A stretch of DNA of 64,000 nt from Haloarcula amylovorans (GTDB taxonomy: Archaea > Halobacteriota > Halobacteria > Halobacteriales > Haloarculaceae): positions 1,237,456-1,301,455 of the forward strand of contig NZ_SRIF01000002.1 of NCBI RefSeq assembly GCF_004681185.1, read 5' to 3'. Shown piece by piece: positions 34,156-42,823 of the stretch; position 1 is the stretch's first letter, and the number at the start of each line of letters is the position of its first letter. Below the pieces are notes generated by a model, which saw only the letters and a program-made list of their open reading frames with translations, did no database searches and was not told the origin of the DNA. A program made the position numbers and the translations under genes.

Positions 34156-35316
34156 TTACAGCAAGCCGGCGTCGTCGAGACGCTCGACTGCTTCTTCGAG
34201 TCGCTCCTTGCTGTTGGCATACGAGATACGCGCATAGCCGGGCGTCCCGAACGCGCTGCCGGGGACGGTGGCGACCTGCGCGTCCGAGATAGCCTGGTCA
34301 CACCACTCCGTATCGTCGCCGTCAGGGGCGACTTCGGGCATCATGTAGAACGCGCCCTGGGGTTCGGGGACGTGGACGCCGTGCTCTTCGAACAGTTCGA
34401 TGAGGAACTCCCGCCGGTCGGCGAACGCCTCGACCATCTCCTCGACGGCTTCGTCGGTGTTGGTGAGGGCCTCGACGCCCGCGTGCTGGACGAAGTTGAC
34501 CGCACAGGAGACCGAGTGCGAGTGGACCTTCCCGGCCTGTGAGACGAGTTCTTCCGGGCCGGCGAAGTAGCCCAGTCGCCAGCCGGTCATCGAGTAGGCC
34601 TTCGAGAAGCCGTTGAGCGTCACGGTGCGGTCTTCCATCCCGTCGAGGGTTCCCAGACTCGTCGCCTCGACGCCGTCGTAGGTAATCTCCTTGTAAATTT
34701 CGTCGGAGATGACGGTTATATCGTGTTCGACGGCGAGATCGCGGACGCCTTCGAGCGCCTCGTCGGAGTAGACGGCTCCGTGGGGGTTGCCCGGCGAGTT
34801 GACGACCAGGAGTTGGGTGTCGTCCGAGACGGCGTCGGCGAGGTCGTCGAGCGCGCCTTCGAGTTGGAAGTCGTGGGCGGCCGTATCGACGCGGGTCAGC
34901 GTGCCGCCGGCGAGTTTCGCCATCGCCTCGTAGGAGACCCATGCGGGGTCGAGTAAGGCAACCTCGTCTCCGTCGTCGATGATGGTCTGAAAGATCTCGT
35001 ACAGCGCCTGCTTGCCACCGGGCGTGACGATGAGGTTGTCCTTTTCGTACTGAGTGAGCCCATCGTCGTGGAGCTTCTCGACGAGGGCTTCTTTGAGTTC
35101 GGGAATACCGTTCGAGGGAGTGTAGCCGGTGTGGCCCGCATCGAGGGCGGCCTTCGCCGCGTCCTTGATGTTCTCGGGCGTGTCGAAGTCCGGTTCGCCG
35201 ACCGAGAGGTCGACGACGTCCTTGCCCTCGGCTTCGAGTTCGGCGGCCTTGTTGCTGATCGCGAGCGTCGCGCTCGGCTCTACACGTTCGACGCGGGATG
35301 CGAAGTCCATAGTCAT
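34156..35316 (-). CDS. Class I aminotransferase, aspartate aminotransferase type
   Basis: A 386-residue fold-type I PLP enzyme. Visible signatures are Y-T-P-S-N-G-I-P-E-L, N-S-P-G-N-P-H-G, the Schiff-base lysine K239 in G-F-S-K-A-Y-S-M-T-G-W-R, and R-I-S-Y-A-N-S at the C-terminus. It belongs to the archaeal/bacterial I-gamma aspartate aminotransferase group. It moves an amino group between aspartate and 2-oxoglutarate, although related enzymes use other amino acids. Its start overlaps the ribH stop by 4 nt, so the two are co-translated. Confidence 0.88.
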   Translation of the reverse strand: MTMDFASRVERVEPSATLAISNKAAELEAEGKDVVDLSVGEPDFDTPENIKDAAKAALDAGHTGYTPSNGIPELKEALVEKLHDDGLTQYEKDNLIVTPGGKQALYEIFQTIIDDGDEVALLDPAWVSYEAMAKLAGGTLTRVDTAAHDFQLEGALDDLADAVSDDTQLLVVNSPGNPHGAVYSDEALEGVRDLAVEHDITVISDEIYKEITYDGVEATSLGTLDGMEDRTVTLNGFSKAYSMTGWRLGYFAGPEELVSQAGKVHSHSVSCAVNFVQHAGVEALTNTDEAVEEMVEAFADRREFLIELFEEHGVHVPEPQGAFYMMPEVAPDGDDTEWCDQAISDAQVATVPGSAFGTPGYARISYANSKERLEEAVERLDDAGLL

Positions 35317-35717
35317 AGGTTTGCGAGTTCGATGGCGCTCGTGACGGCCGAGCCACCCTTGTCCGTCCGTGCCTCGGCTTCGTCCTTGCTCATGCCCGGC
35401 CCGATGATACCCAGCGTAACGGGGGTGTCTCGCTGTAGGGAGACGTCGGTCAGGCCCTGTGCGGCGGCGTCGGCGATGACCTGATCGTGGTCGGTGTCGC
35501 CTTCGATGATGACGCCGAGCACCGCGACGGCGTCTACGTCCTCCCGACGCGCCAGCCGGTCGGCCGCGAGCGGCGTATCGTAGGCTCCCGGAACGGTGAC
35601 CGTTTCGACGATGTCAGCGTCGTGGTCGGCCGCGGCCGCGTTGGCCGACTGTCTCATCGCCTCGATGACCGCCCCGTGTTTGTCGTACTGGGCGACGATC
35701 AGTCCGAGCTGCACCAT
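35313..35717 (-). CDS. ribH: RibH, 6,7-dimethyl-8-ribityllumazine synthase
   Basis: A 134-residue short archaeal lumazine synthase. Motifs are V-P-G-A-Y-D-T-P (for the usual P-G-A-x-E-x-P), the G-V-I-I-E-G-D-T-D-H-D substrate loop and T-P-V-T-L-G-I-I. It condenses the pyrimidine amine with dihydroxybutanone phosphate, the penultimate step of riboflavin synthesis. It is the first gene of a unit with the aminotransferase. Confidence 0.93.
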   Translation of the reverse strand: MVQLGLIVAQYDKHGAVIEAMRQSANAAAADHDADIVETVTVPGAYDTPLAADRLARREDVDAVAVLGVIIEGDTDHDQVIADAAAQGLTDVSLQRDTPVTLGIIGPGMSKDEAEARTDKGGSAVTSAIELANL

Positions 35718-35807
35718 ACCTGTGTGGGCGGCTGTTGCCCCTAAAGACCTACCGTTCCAAGCCGGGAAACCAGAAGGATTCTAAGCCCCGCTGTGCTTTC
35801 TGCCGGT

Positions 35808-37745
35808 ATGGCTTCGTCGAGCGGTGTGCTGTCGCCCCTCCAAGATGTTCGCCGAAAGGTCGGCGCGTGGACGAGAGACGACGACCACGCGACGCTGAAA
35901 CTCGTCGCCGGGATCACGCTGCTCGCACTCGTCTTGCGACTCGCTTTCCTCGGTCAGCGCGTCGCTCACTTCGACGAGGGGCGGGTCGCTTACTGGGCGT
36001 GGCACTACAGCGAGAGCGGCTCCTTCGCCTACCGTTACATCATCCACGGACCGTTCATCCAACACGTCGACCGCTGGATGTTCGCGCTCATCGGGACCAG
36101 CGACTTCGCGATGCGCCTGCCCGTTGCCGTCGTCGGCGGGCTCCTCCCGCTCTCGGCGCTCCTGTTCCGCCGGCACCTCCGCCGGAGCGAGACCGTCGCG
36201 ATGGCGCTGTTGCTCGCCATCAATCCCCTGTTGCTCTACTACTCGCGGTTCATGCGCAGCGACGTGCTCGTCGCGGCGTTCATGTTCGTCGCCTTCGGCC
36301 TGTTCGTCCGGTTCTACGACACGCGGCTCCCTCGCTACCTCTACGCCGCGTCGGTGTTCGTGGCCTTCGGCTTCGCCTCGAAGGAGAACGCGCTCGTCTA
36401 CGTCGTGACGTGGCTCGGCGCGAGCGGCCTGCTCTTGGCGAAGGTCATCTTCCTGCCCAACGGCTACCGCGACGCGATTCTCTTCAGCACCGAGACGCCC
36501 TCCTCCGGAGAGATTCGGGCTCGGGTCGTCGGCGGGGCGAAGGCCCGAATAGCCGCCGGTCGCGGGGCGATTCGCTCGTTCCGGACGCGCCACGACAGCG
36601 CCGCCCGAGTGGTCGGCGCGTACGCCGGTCACCTCGTTCTCGCCGTCTTGCTGTTCGGGTTCGTCTCGCTGTTCTTCTACGCGCCCCGCGGCGCGGGCGT
36701 CCCCGGCATCGAACACCCGCCGGCTCCGATTACCGAAGGGACGGTCGGCTTCTGGGAGGGGATAACCAACCCGGCGCTGTTCGGCGACCTGTTGCAGGTG
36801 ACCGTCGACCGGGTCGCCGACCAGTGGGGCGAGTGGCTCGAACCCGCCTCCGAGAAGACACAGGACGGCTACGTGAGTCACTTCAAGGTGTACCTGCAGG
36901 CGCTCGGCTTCGGGTCAGCGGCGCTGGCGCTCCTCGCTGGCGTGGGCTACGTGCTCGACCGTCTGGGTTACACCGCGCCGCGTCACCTCGTCCCGTTTCT
37001 CTTCTATGCGGGGTTCGTCTCCATCTTCGGCTACCCACTGGGGACCGACATCGGCGCGCCGTGGCTCGCCGTTCACACCGCCGTCCCGTTCGCGCTGCCC
37101 GCGGCGGTCGGCCTCGCGGCGATTTTCCGCTGGGGGCTGAACGCGCTTTCATCGGACGATGTAGAGGGCGTCGGCATCACCGCCATCGCCTTCTTCCTGG
37201 TGATACTGTTCGTCACCAACGCCGCCGTGACGCAGGTCTACACGAACTCGACCACCGACGGGAACCCGCTCGTCCAGTACGCCCAACCGGAGCAACCGCT
37301 CCGCGAGGAACTGACCGAGATGCATCGCATCTCGCAGGCCCACGACAGTGGTCCCGATGTCGTCGTCTATCACGGCGAGTCGGGCGATGACTACGATGGT
37401 GGGAACGCCTACGTCAAACAGAACCGCGAGGACTGGAACGAATCGTGGTGGAACACGCAACCGACGTGTATCAAGTGGTACAACATGCTCCCGATGCCGT
37501 GGTACTTCGCGTCGAGCGACGCACAGGTGGCCTGCGAGAACGGCGCGACCGCGCTCGGGACGCGACTTCAGCAGAACCAGCCGCCGATCGTCATCACGCA
37601 GGAGTTCGATTCGACGGCCCCCCGCGACCGCCTGCAAGCGGCCGGCTACGAAAACGAAACGTACTCGATGCGGACCAGCGGTTACAAGAACGTCTTCACG
37701 GTCTGGACCCACGAGGAGTACGTCCGCAACGAGACGGCGAGCTAG
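35808..37745 (+). CDS. Agl23-like membrane glycosyltransferase-family protein
   Basis: A 645-residue polytopic protein with about 12 helices, of the archaeal family described as flippase activity-associated protein Agl23. A PMT/GT39-like first loop (H-F-D-E-G-R-V-A-Y-W-A-W-H-Y) carries the acidic pair seen in dolichol-phosphate-sugar glycosyltransferases, followed by I-I-H-G-P-F-I-Q-H-V. A 170-residue extracellular C-terminal domain follows the last helix. Relatives act in moving or modifying lipid-linked sugars for N-glycosylation of the S-layer. The ATG at 35,808 is preferred over a GTG five codons earlier. No other glycosylation gene is adjacent. Confidence 0.75.
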   Translation: MASSSGVLSPLQDVRRKVGAWTRDDDHATLKLVAGITLLALVLRLAFLGQRVAHFDEGRVAYWAWHYSESGSFAYRYIIHGPFIQHVDRWMFALIGTSDFAMRLPVAVVGGLLPLSALLFRRHLRRSETVAMALLLAINPLLLYYSRFMRSDVLVAAFMFVAFGLFVRFYDTRLPRYLYAASVFVAFGFASKENALVYVVTWLGASGLLLAKVIFLPNGYRDAILFSTETPSSGEIRARVVGGAKARIAAGRGAIRSFRTRHDSAARVVGAYAGHLVLAVLLFGFVSLFFYAPRGAGVPGIEHPPAPITEGTVGFWEGITNPALFGDLLQVTVDRVADQWGEWLEPASEKTQDGYVSHFKVYLQALGFGSAALALLAGVGYVLDRLGYTAPRHLVPFLFYAGFVSIFGYPLGTDIGAPWLAVHTAVPFALPAAVGLAAIFRWGLNALSSDDVEGVGITAIAFFLVILFVTNAAVTQVYTNSTTDGNPLVQYAQPEQPLREELTEMHRISQAHDSGPDVVVYHGESGDDYDGGNAYVKQNREDWNESWWNTQPTCIKWYNMLPMPWYFASSDAQVACENGATALGTRLQQNQPPIVITQEFDSTAPRDRLQAAGYENETYSMRTSGYKNVFTVWTHEEYVRNETAS

Positions 37746-37832
37746 CGCGCGGTTCTCGTTCTCTCACCGCTCGCCCTGCTCACCTCGTTACAGAAATCAA
37801 CGCTTAAGCACGCTCCTCCGAAAGCGCGCCAC

Positions 37833-38984
37833 ATGACACGCACGTCTCCCGGCCCGACCCTCGGCGTGGTCGGTGGGGGTCAACTCGGCCGTATGATGGG
37901 CGAAGCAGCAGCGCCGCTCGGCGTCGAACTCGTCGTCGCGGACCCGACGCCGGACTGCCCGGCCAGTCCGGTCGTCCGCGACCAACTGGTCGGCGGGTTC
38001 GAGGACGAGGAGACCTTCCGTGACCTCGCAGAACGAGCGGACGTCCTCACCTTCGAGATAGAACTCGCCGACCCGGACGTCCTCGAACGGGTCGCGGAAG
38101 AAACGGGAACGCCGGTCCACCCCAAGCCCGAGACGCTCCGAACGATACAGGACAAACTCGTCCAGAAGCGCCGTCTCGCCGAGGCCGGCGTCCCGGTCCC
38201 CGAGTTCCGCGCCGTCGAGACGGTCGAGGAGTTGCGCGAGGCCTGCGAGGAATTGGGATACCCAGCGATGCTCAAGGCTCGAACCGGCGGCTACGACGGC
38301 CGCGGGAACGTTCCCGTCGCCGGTCCCGAAGACGTCGAGGCGGCCATCGACGCCGTGGCCGGGCCGGCGATGGTCGAGGAGATGATCGACTTCGAGCGGG
38401 AACTCGCCGTCATGGGCTGTCGCGGCGACGACGAACGCGACGCCTTTCCGCTGACCGAGACCATCCACGAAGAAGAGATCCTGCGTGAGAGCGTCTCGCC
38501 CGCGCGCGCGAGCGAGACCGTCCAGGAGCGCGCCCGCGAAGTGGCACTCGACGTGCTGGACGTGATGGACGGCCGCGGCGTCTTCGGTATCGAACTGTTC
38601 GAAACCCGTGACGGCGACATCTTGCTCAACGAGATCGCCCCGCGACCGCACAACTCCGGTCACTGGACCATCGAGGGCTGTCACACCTCGCAGTTCGAAC
38701 AGCACGTCCGCGCCGTGATGGGCCTCCCGCTGGGATCGACCGAACAGCGATTTCCCACCGTCTCGACGAACATCCTCGGTGATGTCGCCGAGCGCCAGTC
38801 CGCAGCACTGTACGGCGACGAAGCGGTGTTTGCCACCGACCGCGCGCATCTCCACTGGTACGGCAAACACGAAGTGTACGACCTCCGGAAGATGGGTCAC
38901 GTCACGCTGACCGGCGAGCGCGATGTCGAGGAGCTACTGACCGACGTTCGAGAGTTGCAAGACGGACTGACCTTCGACGAGTGA
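37833..38984 (+). CDS. purK: PurK, N5-carboxyaminoimidazole ribonucleotide synthase
   Basis: A 383-residue ATP-grasp enzyme. Blocks include V-G-G-G-Q-L-G-R-M at the N-terminus, L-T-F-E-I-E, K-A-R-T-G-G-Y-D-G-R-G-N (glycine-rich loop) and N-E-I-A-P-R-P-H-N-S-G-H-W-T. It carboxylates AIR with ATP and bicarbonate, making the substrate of PurE. In many genomes purE and purK are adjacent; here purE lies at 23,135 on the other strand. Confidence 0.95.
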   Translation: MTRTSPGPTLGVVGGGQLGRMMGEAAAPLGVELVVADPTPDCPASPVVRDQLVGGFEDEETFRDLAERADVLTFEIELADPDVLERVAEETGTPVHPKPETLRTIQDKLVQKRRLAEAGVPVPEFRAVETVEELREACEELGYPAMLKARTGGYDGRGNVPVAGPEDVEAAIDAVAGPAMVEEMIDFERELAVMGCRGDDERDAFPLTETIHEEEILRESVSPARASETVQERAREVALDVLDVMDGRGVFGIELFETRDGDILLNEIAPRPHNSGHWTIEGCHTSQFEQHVRAVMGLPLGSTEQRFPTVSTNILGDVAERQSAALYGDEAVFATDRAHLHWYGKHEVYDLRKMGHVTLTGERDVEELLTDVRELQDGLTFDE

Positions 38985-39035
38985 GGTCCGCTCCGAACCG
39001 AGTCGTCTATGTCCGTCCGGTCCTGACGCCGACGT

Positions 39036-39470
39036 ATGGAGCGACGGGCCTTCCTCCGGGCGGTCGGGTCGGCGTCGGTCGTCGGACTCGCGGGATGTAT
39101 CGGCAGTAGCAGGCCGAACACCGACTACGATATCGGCATGGGCGCGAAGGTGTTCCGACCGGAGCGCCTCGAAGTCACGCCGGGGACGACCGTGACGTGG
39201 CTCAACACGAACAAGCAGGGCCACTCCGTCACCGCCTACGAGGCGAGCCTCCCCGATGGAGCCGAGTACTTCGCCTCGGGCGGCTTCGACAGCGAGGAGG
39301 CCGCCCGCGAGGCGTGGGGAAGCGGGTCCGACGGAACCATCTTCGAGGGCCAGCAGTACGAACACACCTTCGAGGTGCGCGGCGAGTATCCGTACCTTTG
39401 TATCCCGCACGAGAGCATGGGGATGGTCGGGACTATCGTCGTCACTGACGACCCGGCGACCGAAGAATAG
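39036..39470 (+). CDS. Halocyanin-like blue copper lipoprotein
   Basis: A 144-residue protein. It has a twin-arginine motif (R-R-A-F-L-R) and a lipobox L-A-G-C at Cys21, so it is exported folded and lipid-anchored. A plastocyanin/azurin domain follows. Copper ligands are readable: the first His in Q-G-H-S-V-T, then C-I-P-H-E-S-M-G-M, giving Cys, His and Met. Such proteins carry single electrons outside the membrane in haloarchaeal respiration. It is a single gene; the ribosomal operon converges on it. Confidence 0.88.
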   Translation: MERRAFLRAVGSASVVGLAGCIGSSRPNTDYDIGMGAKVFRPERLEVTPGTTVTWLNTNKQGHSVTAYEASLPDGAEYFASGGFDSEEAAREAWGSGSDGTIFEGQQYEHTFEVRGEYPYLCIPHESMGMVGTIVVTDDPATEE

Positions 39471-39499
39471 CGAGGTTTCGAGCAGCGCGAGGTGCGCGC

Positions 39500-40144
39500 T
39501 TACGCGTCTTCGACTTCGACGTCTTCCTCGTCGACGTCGACGGTCGCTTCCTCTTCTGCGGCGACTTCCTCGGGACGCGCTTCGAGGGTCGCTTTCTGGA
39601 TCTCGACGCGGCGCAGCGGGTAGATCTCTTTGGCCTCGCCGTAGATCGCCGAGGAGAGGCGGCCTTCGACGACGCTGTCGATGACCTCTTCGAAGGTCCG
39701 CTCTGCTGCGGTCTCCTCGACGAGGTCGATCATCGTGCGGCGGATGGCCTTCTCCTGGGAGGCGTCGGCCTTCTTCGTCGTGACCGAGACGGGCTGAATC
39801 TGGACGCGGTAGTCGTCCGTCGTCAGCACGGTGACGAAGGCTTCGACCTTCGAGGAGCCGCGGCGGACGAGCGAGCGCAGGTAGTCCCGCGTCAGCTCGT
39901 GCTTGGTGAACTCCGTGTACGCGGAGTCGGAGGCGACCTCGTTGATCTTGAAGGTCAGCTTCGTGTTGTTCTCGCTGGCGTCGTTTTTGAGTTCGCCCAG
40001 CGTGGTTTCGATGGTGCGACCGAGCACCTTGTCCGGTTCGTCTGCGGGTGTCTCACCGAGGACTTCCCGGTCGAACTGCTCGGGAGCCTGGACGGTGTAC
40101 CACCGCTTCTGTTGCTTGCGCTTGGAGACGCTTCGTTCACTCAT
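39500..40144 (-). CDS. rps3ae: 30S ribosomal protein S3Ae (eS1)
   Basis: A 214-residue protein of the archaeal/eukaryotic eS1 family. It starts M-S-E-R-S-V-S-K-R-K-Q-Q-K-R-W-Y and has G-R-T-I-E-T-T-L-G-E-L, I-Q-P-V-S-V-T-T-K-K and I-Y-P-L-R-R-V-E-I-Q-K. An acidic tail (E-E-D-V-E-V-E-D-A) is typical of halophiles. It is the last gene of the rps15 operon and overlaps the pcc1 stop by 8 nt. Confidence 0.96.
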   Translation of the reverse strand: MSERSVSKRKQQKRWYTVQAPEQFDREVLGETPADEPDKVLGRTIETTLGELKNDASENNTKLTFKINEVASDSAYTEFTKHELTRDYLRSLVRRGSSKVEAFVTVLTTDDYRVQIQPVSVTTKKADASQEKAIRRTMIDLVEETAAERTFEEVIDSVVEGRLSSAIYGEAKEIYPLRRVEIQKATLEARPEEVAAEEEATVDVDEEDVEVEDA

Positions 40145-40382
40145 GGTTGGATTGTGTGGGTTGGTCTGCTAGCTGTGCTGCGACCCGAAGATTGACGACG
40201 TAGTCGTCGACCGTCGACTGCAAGCCGCCCGTCGAATCGCGCTCGACGGTGGTGACCACGGCGTCGTCTTCGACGCGAGTGGTCATCTCGTCGGTGTTGT
40301 CCGGCGACACTGCGGCCGCGACGTGCGCGGCGCGGACGGGTGAGCCGTGCGTCGTACGAATCTCGGCTCGTTTCCCGGTCAT
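40137..40382 (-). CDS. pcc1: KEOPS complex subunit Pcc1
   Basis: An 81-residue alpha/beta protein of Pcc1 type (R-V-E-D-D-A-V-V-T-T-V-E-R, then L-Q-S-T-V-D-D-Y-V-V-N-L). Pcc1 is the dimerising subunit of KEOPS, which makes t6A37 in tRNAs. The position between a GAN/RecJ-like gene and rps3ae is conserved in archaea and supports the call. It overlaps both neighbours by a few bases. Confidence 0.88.
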   Translation of the reverse strand: MTGKRAEIRTTHGSPVRAAHVAAAVSPDNTDEMTTRVEDDAVVTTVERDSTGGLQSTVDDYVVNLRVAAQLADQPTQSNHE

Positions 40383-41497
40383 AGTGCCTCCCGGAACGCT
40401 TCGATGAGGTCCGCGGTCGGCACGTCGAACCGCGCGCGGACGCAGTCACCTTGCTCGACCGCTTCGCCGTCGACGGCGTCGGCTGCGGCCCGCATCGCCG
40501 CGGTCAGGTCCCGACCGTCGGTGGCGCGAGCGGCCGCTTCCCCGTCTGTGACGACGAGTGTCACGGGTTCGGGCGCGCGGAAGTCAGCCACGAGGCGGGC
40601 GACAGTGCCGACGGGCATCGCGTCGCCGCGCGCGACGAACAGGCCATCGTACCGACCGGTCGTCGCCTCGGTGACGGCCGTGTGTGCCCGGCGGGCGTGC
40701 GTTCGCCACGCCGCGAGTGCGTCCTCGCGGACGCCGTCGTGGCCGAGCGCGAGCGCGATACCGACGCCGGGGCGCTCCCGGGCGACGGCGTCTAAGACGT
40801 CGGCGTAGCCGCCGACCGTCTCGAAGGGACCGCCCACGTACGGGCGGAGGCCGCGCTGGACCGCATCGGCCGCCCGCGGCGGCGCGGCGTCCGCGCCGGT
40901 GACCGCGAGCGCGACCAGCGACGCGACGCGCCGGTGGTCGTCGTCGGTCAGCTCGGCGGGGAGGTCCAGTTCCGCGAGCGTCGCCCGTGTGCCCTCCTCG
41001 TCGCCGGAGAACGGCGCGCGGAAGAGCGTCGAGTGGGCCAGGCCGTCGGCGAGGTCCGCCGTCGGAATCGACAGACCGGGGCGGCGCTCCAGCCCGGCTT
41101 GCTCGGCGGCTTCGGCGACTGACCCGTCCAGCTCGCCGCTGGCGATGGTGCCGGCGAGTGCGAGCGGCGAGGCGGTCGCGGTCCCGAGTTCGCGGGCAAT
41201 CTCGAAGGCCGTCGCGGCCGGATTGGCCGATAGCGTGTGGTCGGCACTCGAAGGCGAGCGGCCGACGGCGACGGTCACGTCGGCTTCCGTCGTCCGGTCG
41301 GGATCAGCGAAGGGTGCGACGACGCTCGCCTGAAACGGCGTTCCGACGGCGTCGAGTGCCCGTGCCAGTACGCCGGTCCCGGCGAGTGCGTCGCCGGTCG
41401 CGTCGCTGACGAGGCGCACGAAGGCGGCCTCGGAGAGCGTCGCGGCGACATCGTTGGGGACGGCGGCTGGCTGCTGTTCCCGACCGGTGGCCGACAT
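40379..41497 (-). CDS. GAN/RecJ-like protein with degenerate DHH motifs
   Basis: A 372-residue Ala- and Asp-rich protein between rps15 and pcc1, where archaea normally encode a DHH-family RecJ/GAN homologue. The overall pattern agrees (an N-terminal G-T-G-V-L-A-R-A-L, V-T-V-A-V-G in place of the metal motif, C-terminal G-Y-A-D-V-L-D-A-V-A). The D-H-H and D-x-D metal-binding residues seen in the gene at 29,230 are not present. It may be a non-catalytic partner of the replisome (Cdc45/GAN-like) rather than a nuclease. Family assignment leans on gene position. Confidence 0.6.
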   Translation of the reverse strand: MSATGREQQPAAVPNDVAATLSEAAFVRLVSDATGDALAGTGVLARALDAVGTPFQASVVAPFADPDRTTEADVTVAVGRSPSSADHTLSANPAATAFEIARELGTATASPLALAGTIASGELDGSVAEAAEQAGLERRPGLSIPTADLADGLAHSTLFRAPFSGDEEGTRATLAELDLPAELTDDDHRRVASLVALAVTGADAAPPRAADAVQRGLRPYVGGPFETVGGYADVLDAVARERPGVGIALALGHDGVREDALAAWRTHARRAHTAVTEATTGRYDGLFVARGDAMPVGTVARLVADFRAPEPVTLVVTDGEAAARATDGRDLTAAMRAAADAVDGEAVEQGDCVRARFDVPTADLIEAFREAL

Positions 41498-41967
41498 TAT
41501 TCGTCGTTCAACAGCGCGACGGCCTTCTCGTAGCTGTAGGTGAAGTCCTCGTCGACTTCGTCACCGCGGTAGTAATCGATGAGGCGACGGATCTTCGACT
41601 GCGTGTTCTGGAGCGCACGCTTGTTCTGGTGGTCGCCGGGGTTCTCGTCCATGTGGTCGCGCAGGCGAACTGCACGCTCCATCAGGTTGCGGAGATCCTC
41701 CGGGACGTCGGACTTGGCGTCGTTGTCCTCCAGAATCTCGGTGACTTTGTTGCCGGTGGCGAGCTTGATGTCCGGGACGGGCGTGCCCTGGACACCTTCG
41801 TCGCGCAGTTTCAGACCAATCTCGCTGGGCGAGTGGCCCTGCTCGGCGAGTTCGACGACGCGCTCTTCGACGGCGTCGGCGTCGACGTCGCTCCACTCCG
41901 GGGGTTCGTCTGCCGCGGGCTTGTCCGAGCCGGACGAGCCACGACGGCGGGTGTGCATTCGTGCCAT
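41497..41967 (-). CDS. rps15: 30S ribosomal protein S15
   Basis: A 156-residue archaeal uS15. It starts M-A-R-M-H-T-R-R-R-G-S-S-G-S and has G-H-S-P-S-E-I-G-L-K-L-R-D and the rRNA-binding C-terminal helices (L-R-D-H-M-D-E-N-P-G-D-H-Q-N-K-R-A-L). It is the first gene of the operon rps15, GAN-like, pcc1, rps3ae. Its start is fixed by the conserved N-terminus. Confidence 0.96.
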   Translation of the reverse strand: MARMHTRRRGSSGSDKPAADEPPEWSDVDADAVEERVVELAEQGHSPSEIGLKLRDEGVQGTPVPDIKLATGNKVTEILEDNDAKSDVPEDLRNLMERAVRLRDHMDENPGDHQNKRALQNTQSKIRRLIDYYRGDEVDEDFTYSYEKAVALLNDE

Positions 41968-42191
41968 AGTTGTGAAATTGGAACCGCACGAACCGCTCGT
42001 CGCTGCCGGTAGCGAGGCGTATTGGCATCGTCAGATGCCGAACACGGCCGCAATCCCGAGTCGTGGAATCCCACGACGTGTCAGATTTGCGGTCGCGCTG
42101 TTCCCATCTCCCCGTCGTCGGTGGCGCGACTAAACCGTTTCCATCTCGTCGAGGCGGTAGTATTTTGCATCGGGCTAACACAGGACGGGTC

Positions 42192-42734
42192 ATGAATCGA
42201 CGCGCGTTCCTCCGCAGCGGTGTCGCTGTGGCCGGTGTCTCCGTCGCCGGGTGTGGCAGTGACACGCCGACTGGAACGCTCGCTACCTACGTCAGCGACC
42301 GACCGGGCGCGATCGGAGATTTTACCGCCTGTGTCGTCTCTCTGAGCGAACTCCGCGTCCTCCCGGCCGACGAGACGACCGGCACCGAAGAACACACGGG
42401 TTCGGAACTGGTGTTCAAACTCGACGACATCGCGGTGAATCTCGTCGAGCTGACGGGCGCGACGGCGGCGCTCGCGGGGGAACGGAAACTGGCGGTCGGC
42501 GAGTACGCCTATCTGAAACTCGGCGTCTCATCGGTCGAAGCGACCCTCGACGACGGCGAGACGGCGATGGTTTCGACTCCCGGCGACGCCGCACTGAAGT
42601 TCGACCATCCCTTCGAGATCCGGGCCGGCGAACGGACGCGATTCACTGCAGACTTCGCGCCGGTTCCGGGCAGTGACCGCGGCCGATACCTCCTCCGACC
42701 AGTAGCGTCGGAGACGACTGTGAGTTACGAGTAG
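42192..42734 (+). CDS. DUF4382-type twin-arginine lipoprotein
   Basis: A 180-residue exported protein with M-N-R-R-A-F-L-R-S-G and lipobox V-A-G-C at Cys21. The mature part matches the DUF4382 pattern (Y-V-S-D-R-P-G-A-I-G-D-F, then V-S-L-S-E-L-R-V), a beta-rich domain of unknown function common in haloarchaeal and bacterial lipoproteins. It stands alone upstream of the pilin-like genes. The ATG at 42,192 is used; a longer frame has no signal features. Confidence 0.75.
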   Translation: MNRRAFLRSGVAVAGVSVAGCGSDTPTGTLATYVSDRPGAIGDFTACVVSLSELRVLPADETTGTEEHTGSELVFKLDDIAVNLVELTGATAALAGERKLAVGEYAYLKLGVSSVEATLDDGETAMVSTPGDAALKFDHPFEIRAGERTRFTADFAPVPGSDRGRYLLRPVASETTVSYE

Positions 42735-42791
42735 CGTTGCTTGCGGTTCGAGCGCGAGCGGGTTTTCGGCGTTCGATATAGTGCGGCGTCT

Positions 42792-42799
42792 CTTATATT
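42792..42799 (+). promoter_or_regulatory. TATA box of the first pilin-like gene
   Basis: The sequence cttatatt is 25-32 nt upstream of the ATG at 42,824, fitting a leaderless start. Confidence 0.5.
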
Positions 42800-42823
42800 G
42801 GAGCGAACCAAACGATACCTGTC

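Noticed and set aside
35781..36881. A 366-codon open frame antisense to the Agl23-like gene
   Set aside because: Highly charged low-complexity shadow with no start context.
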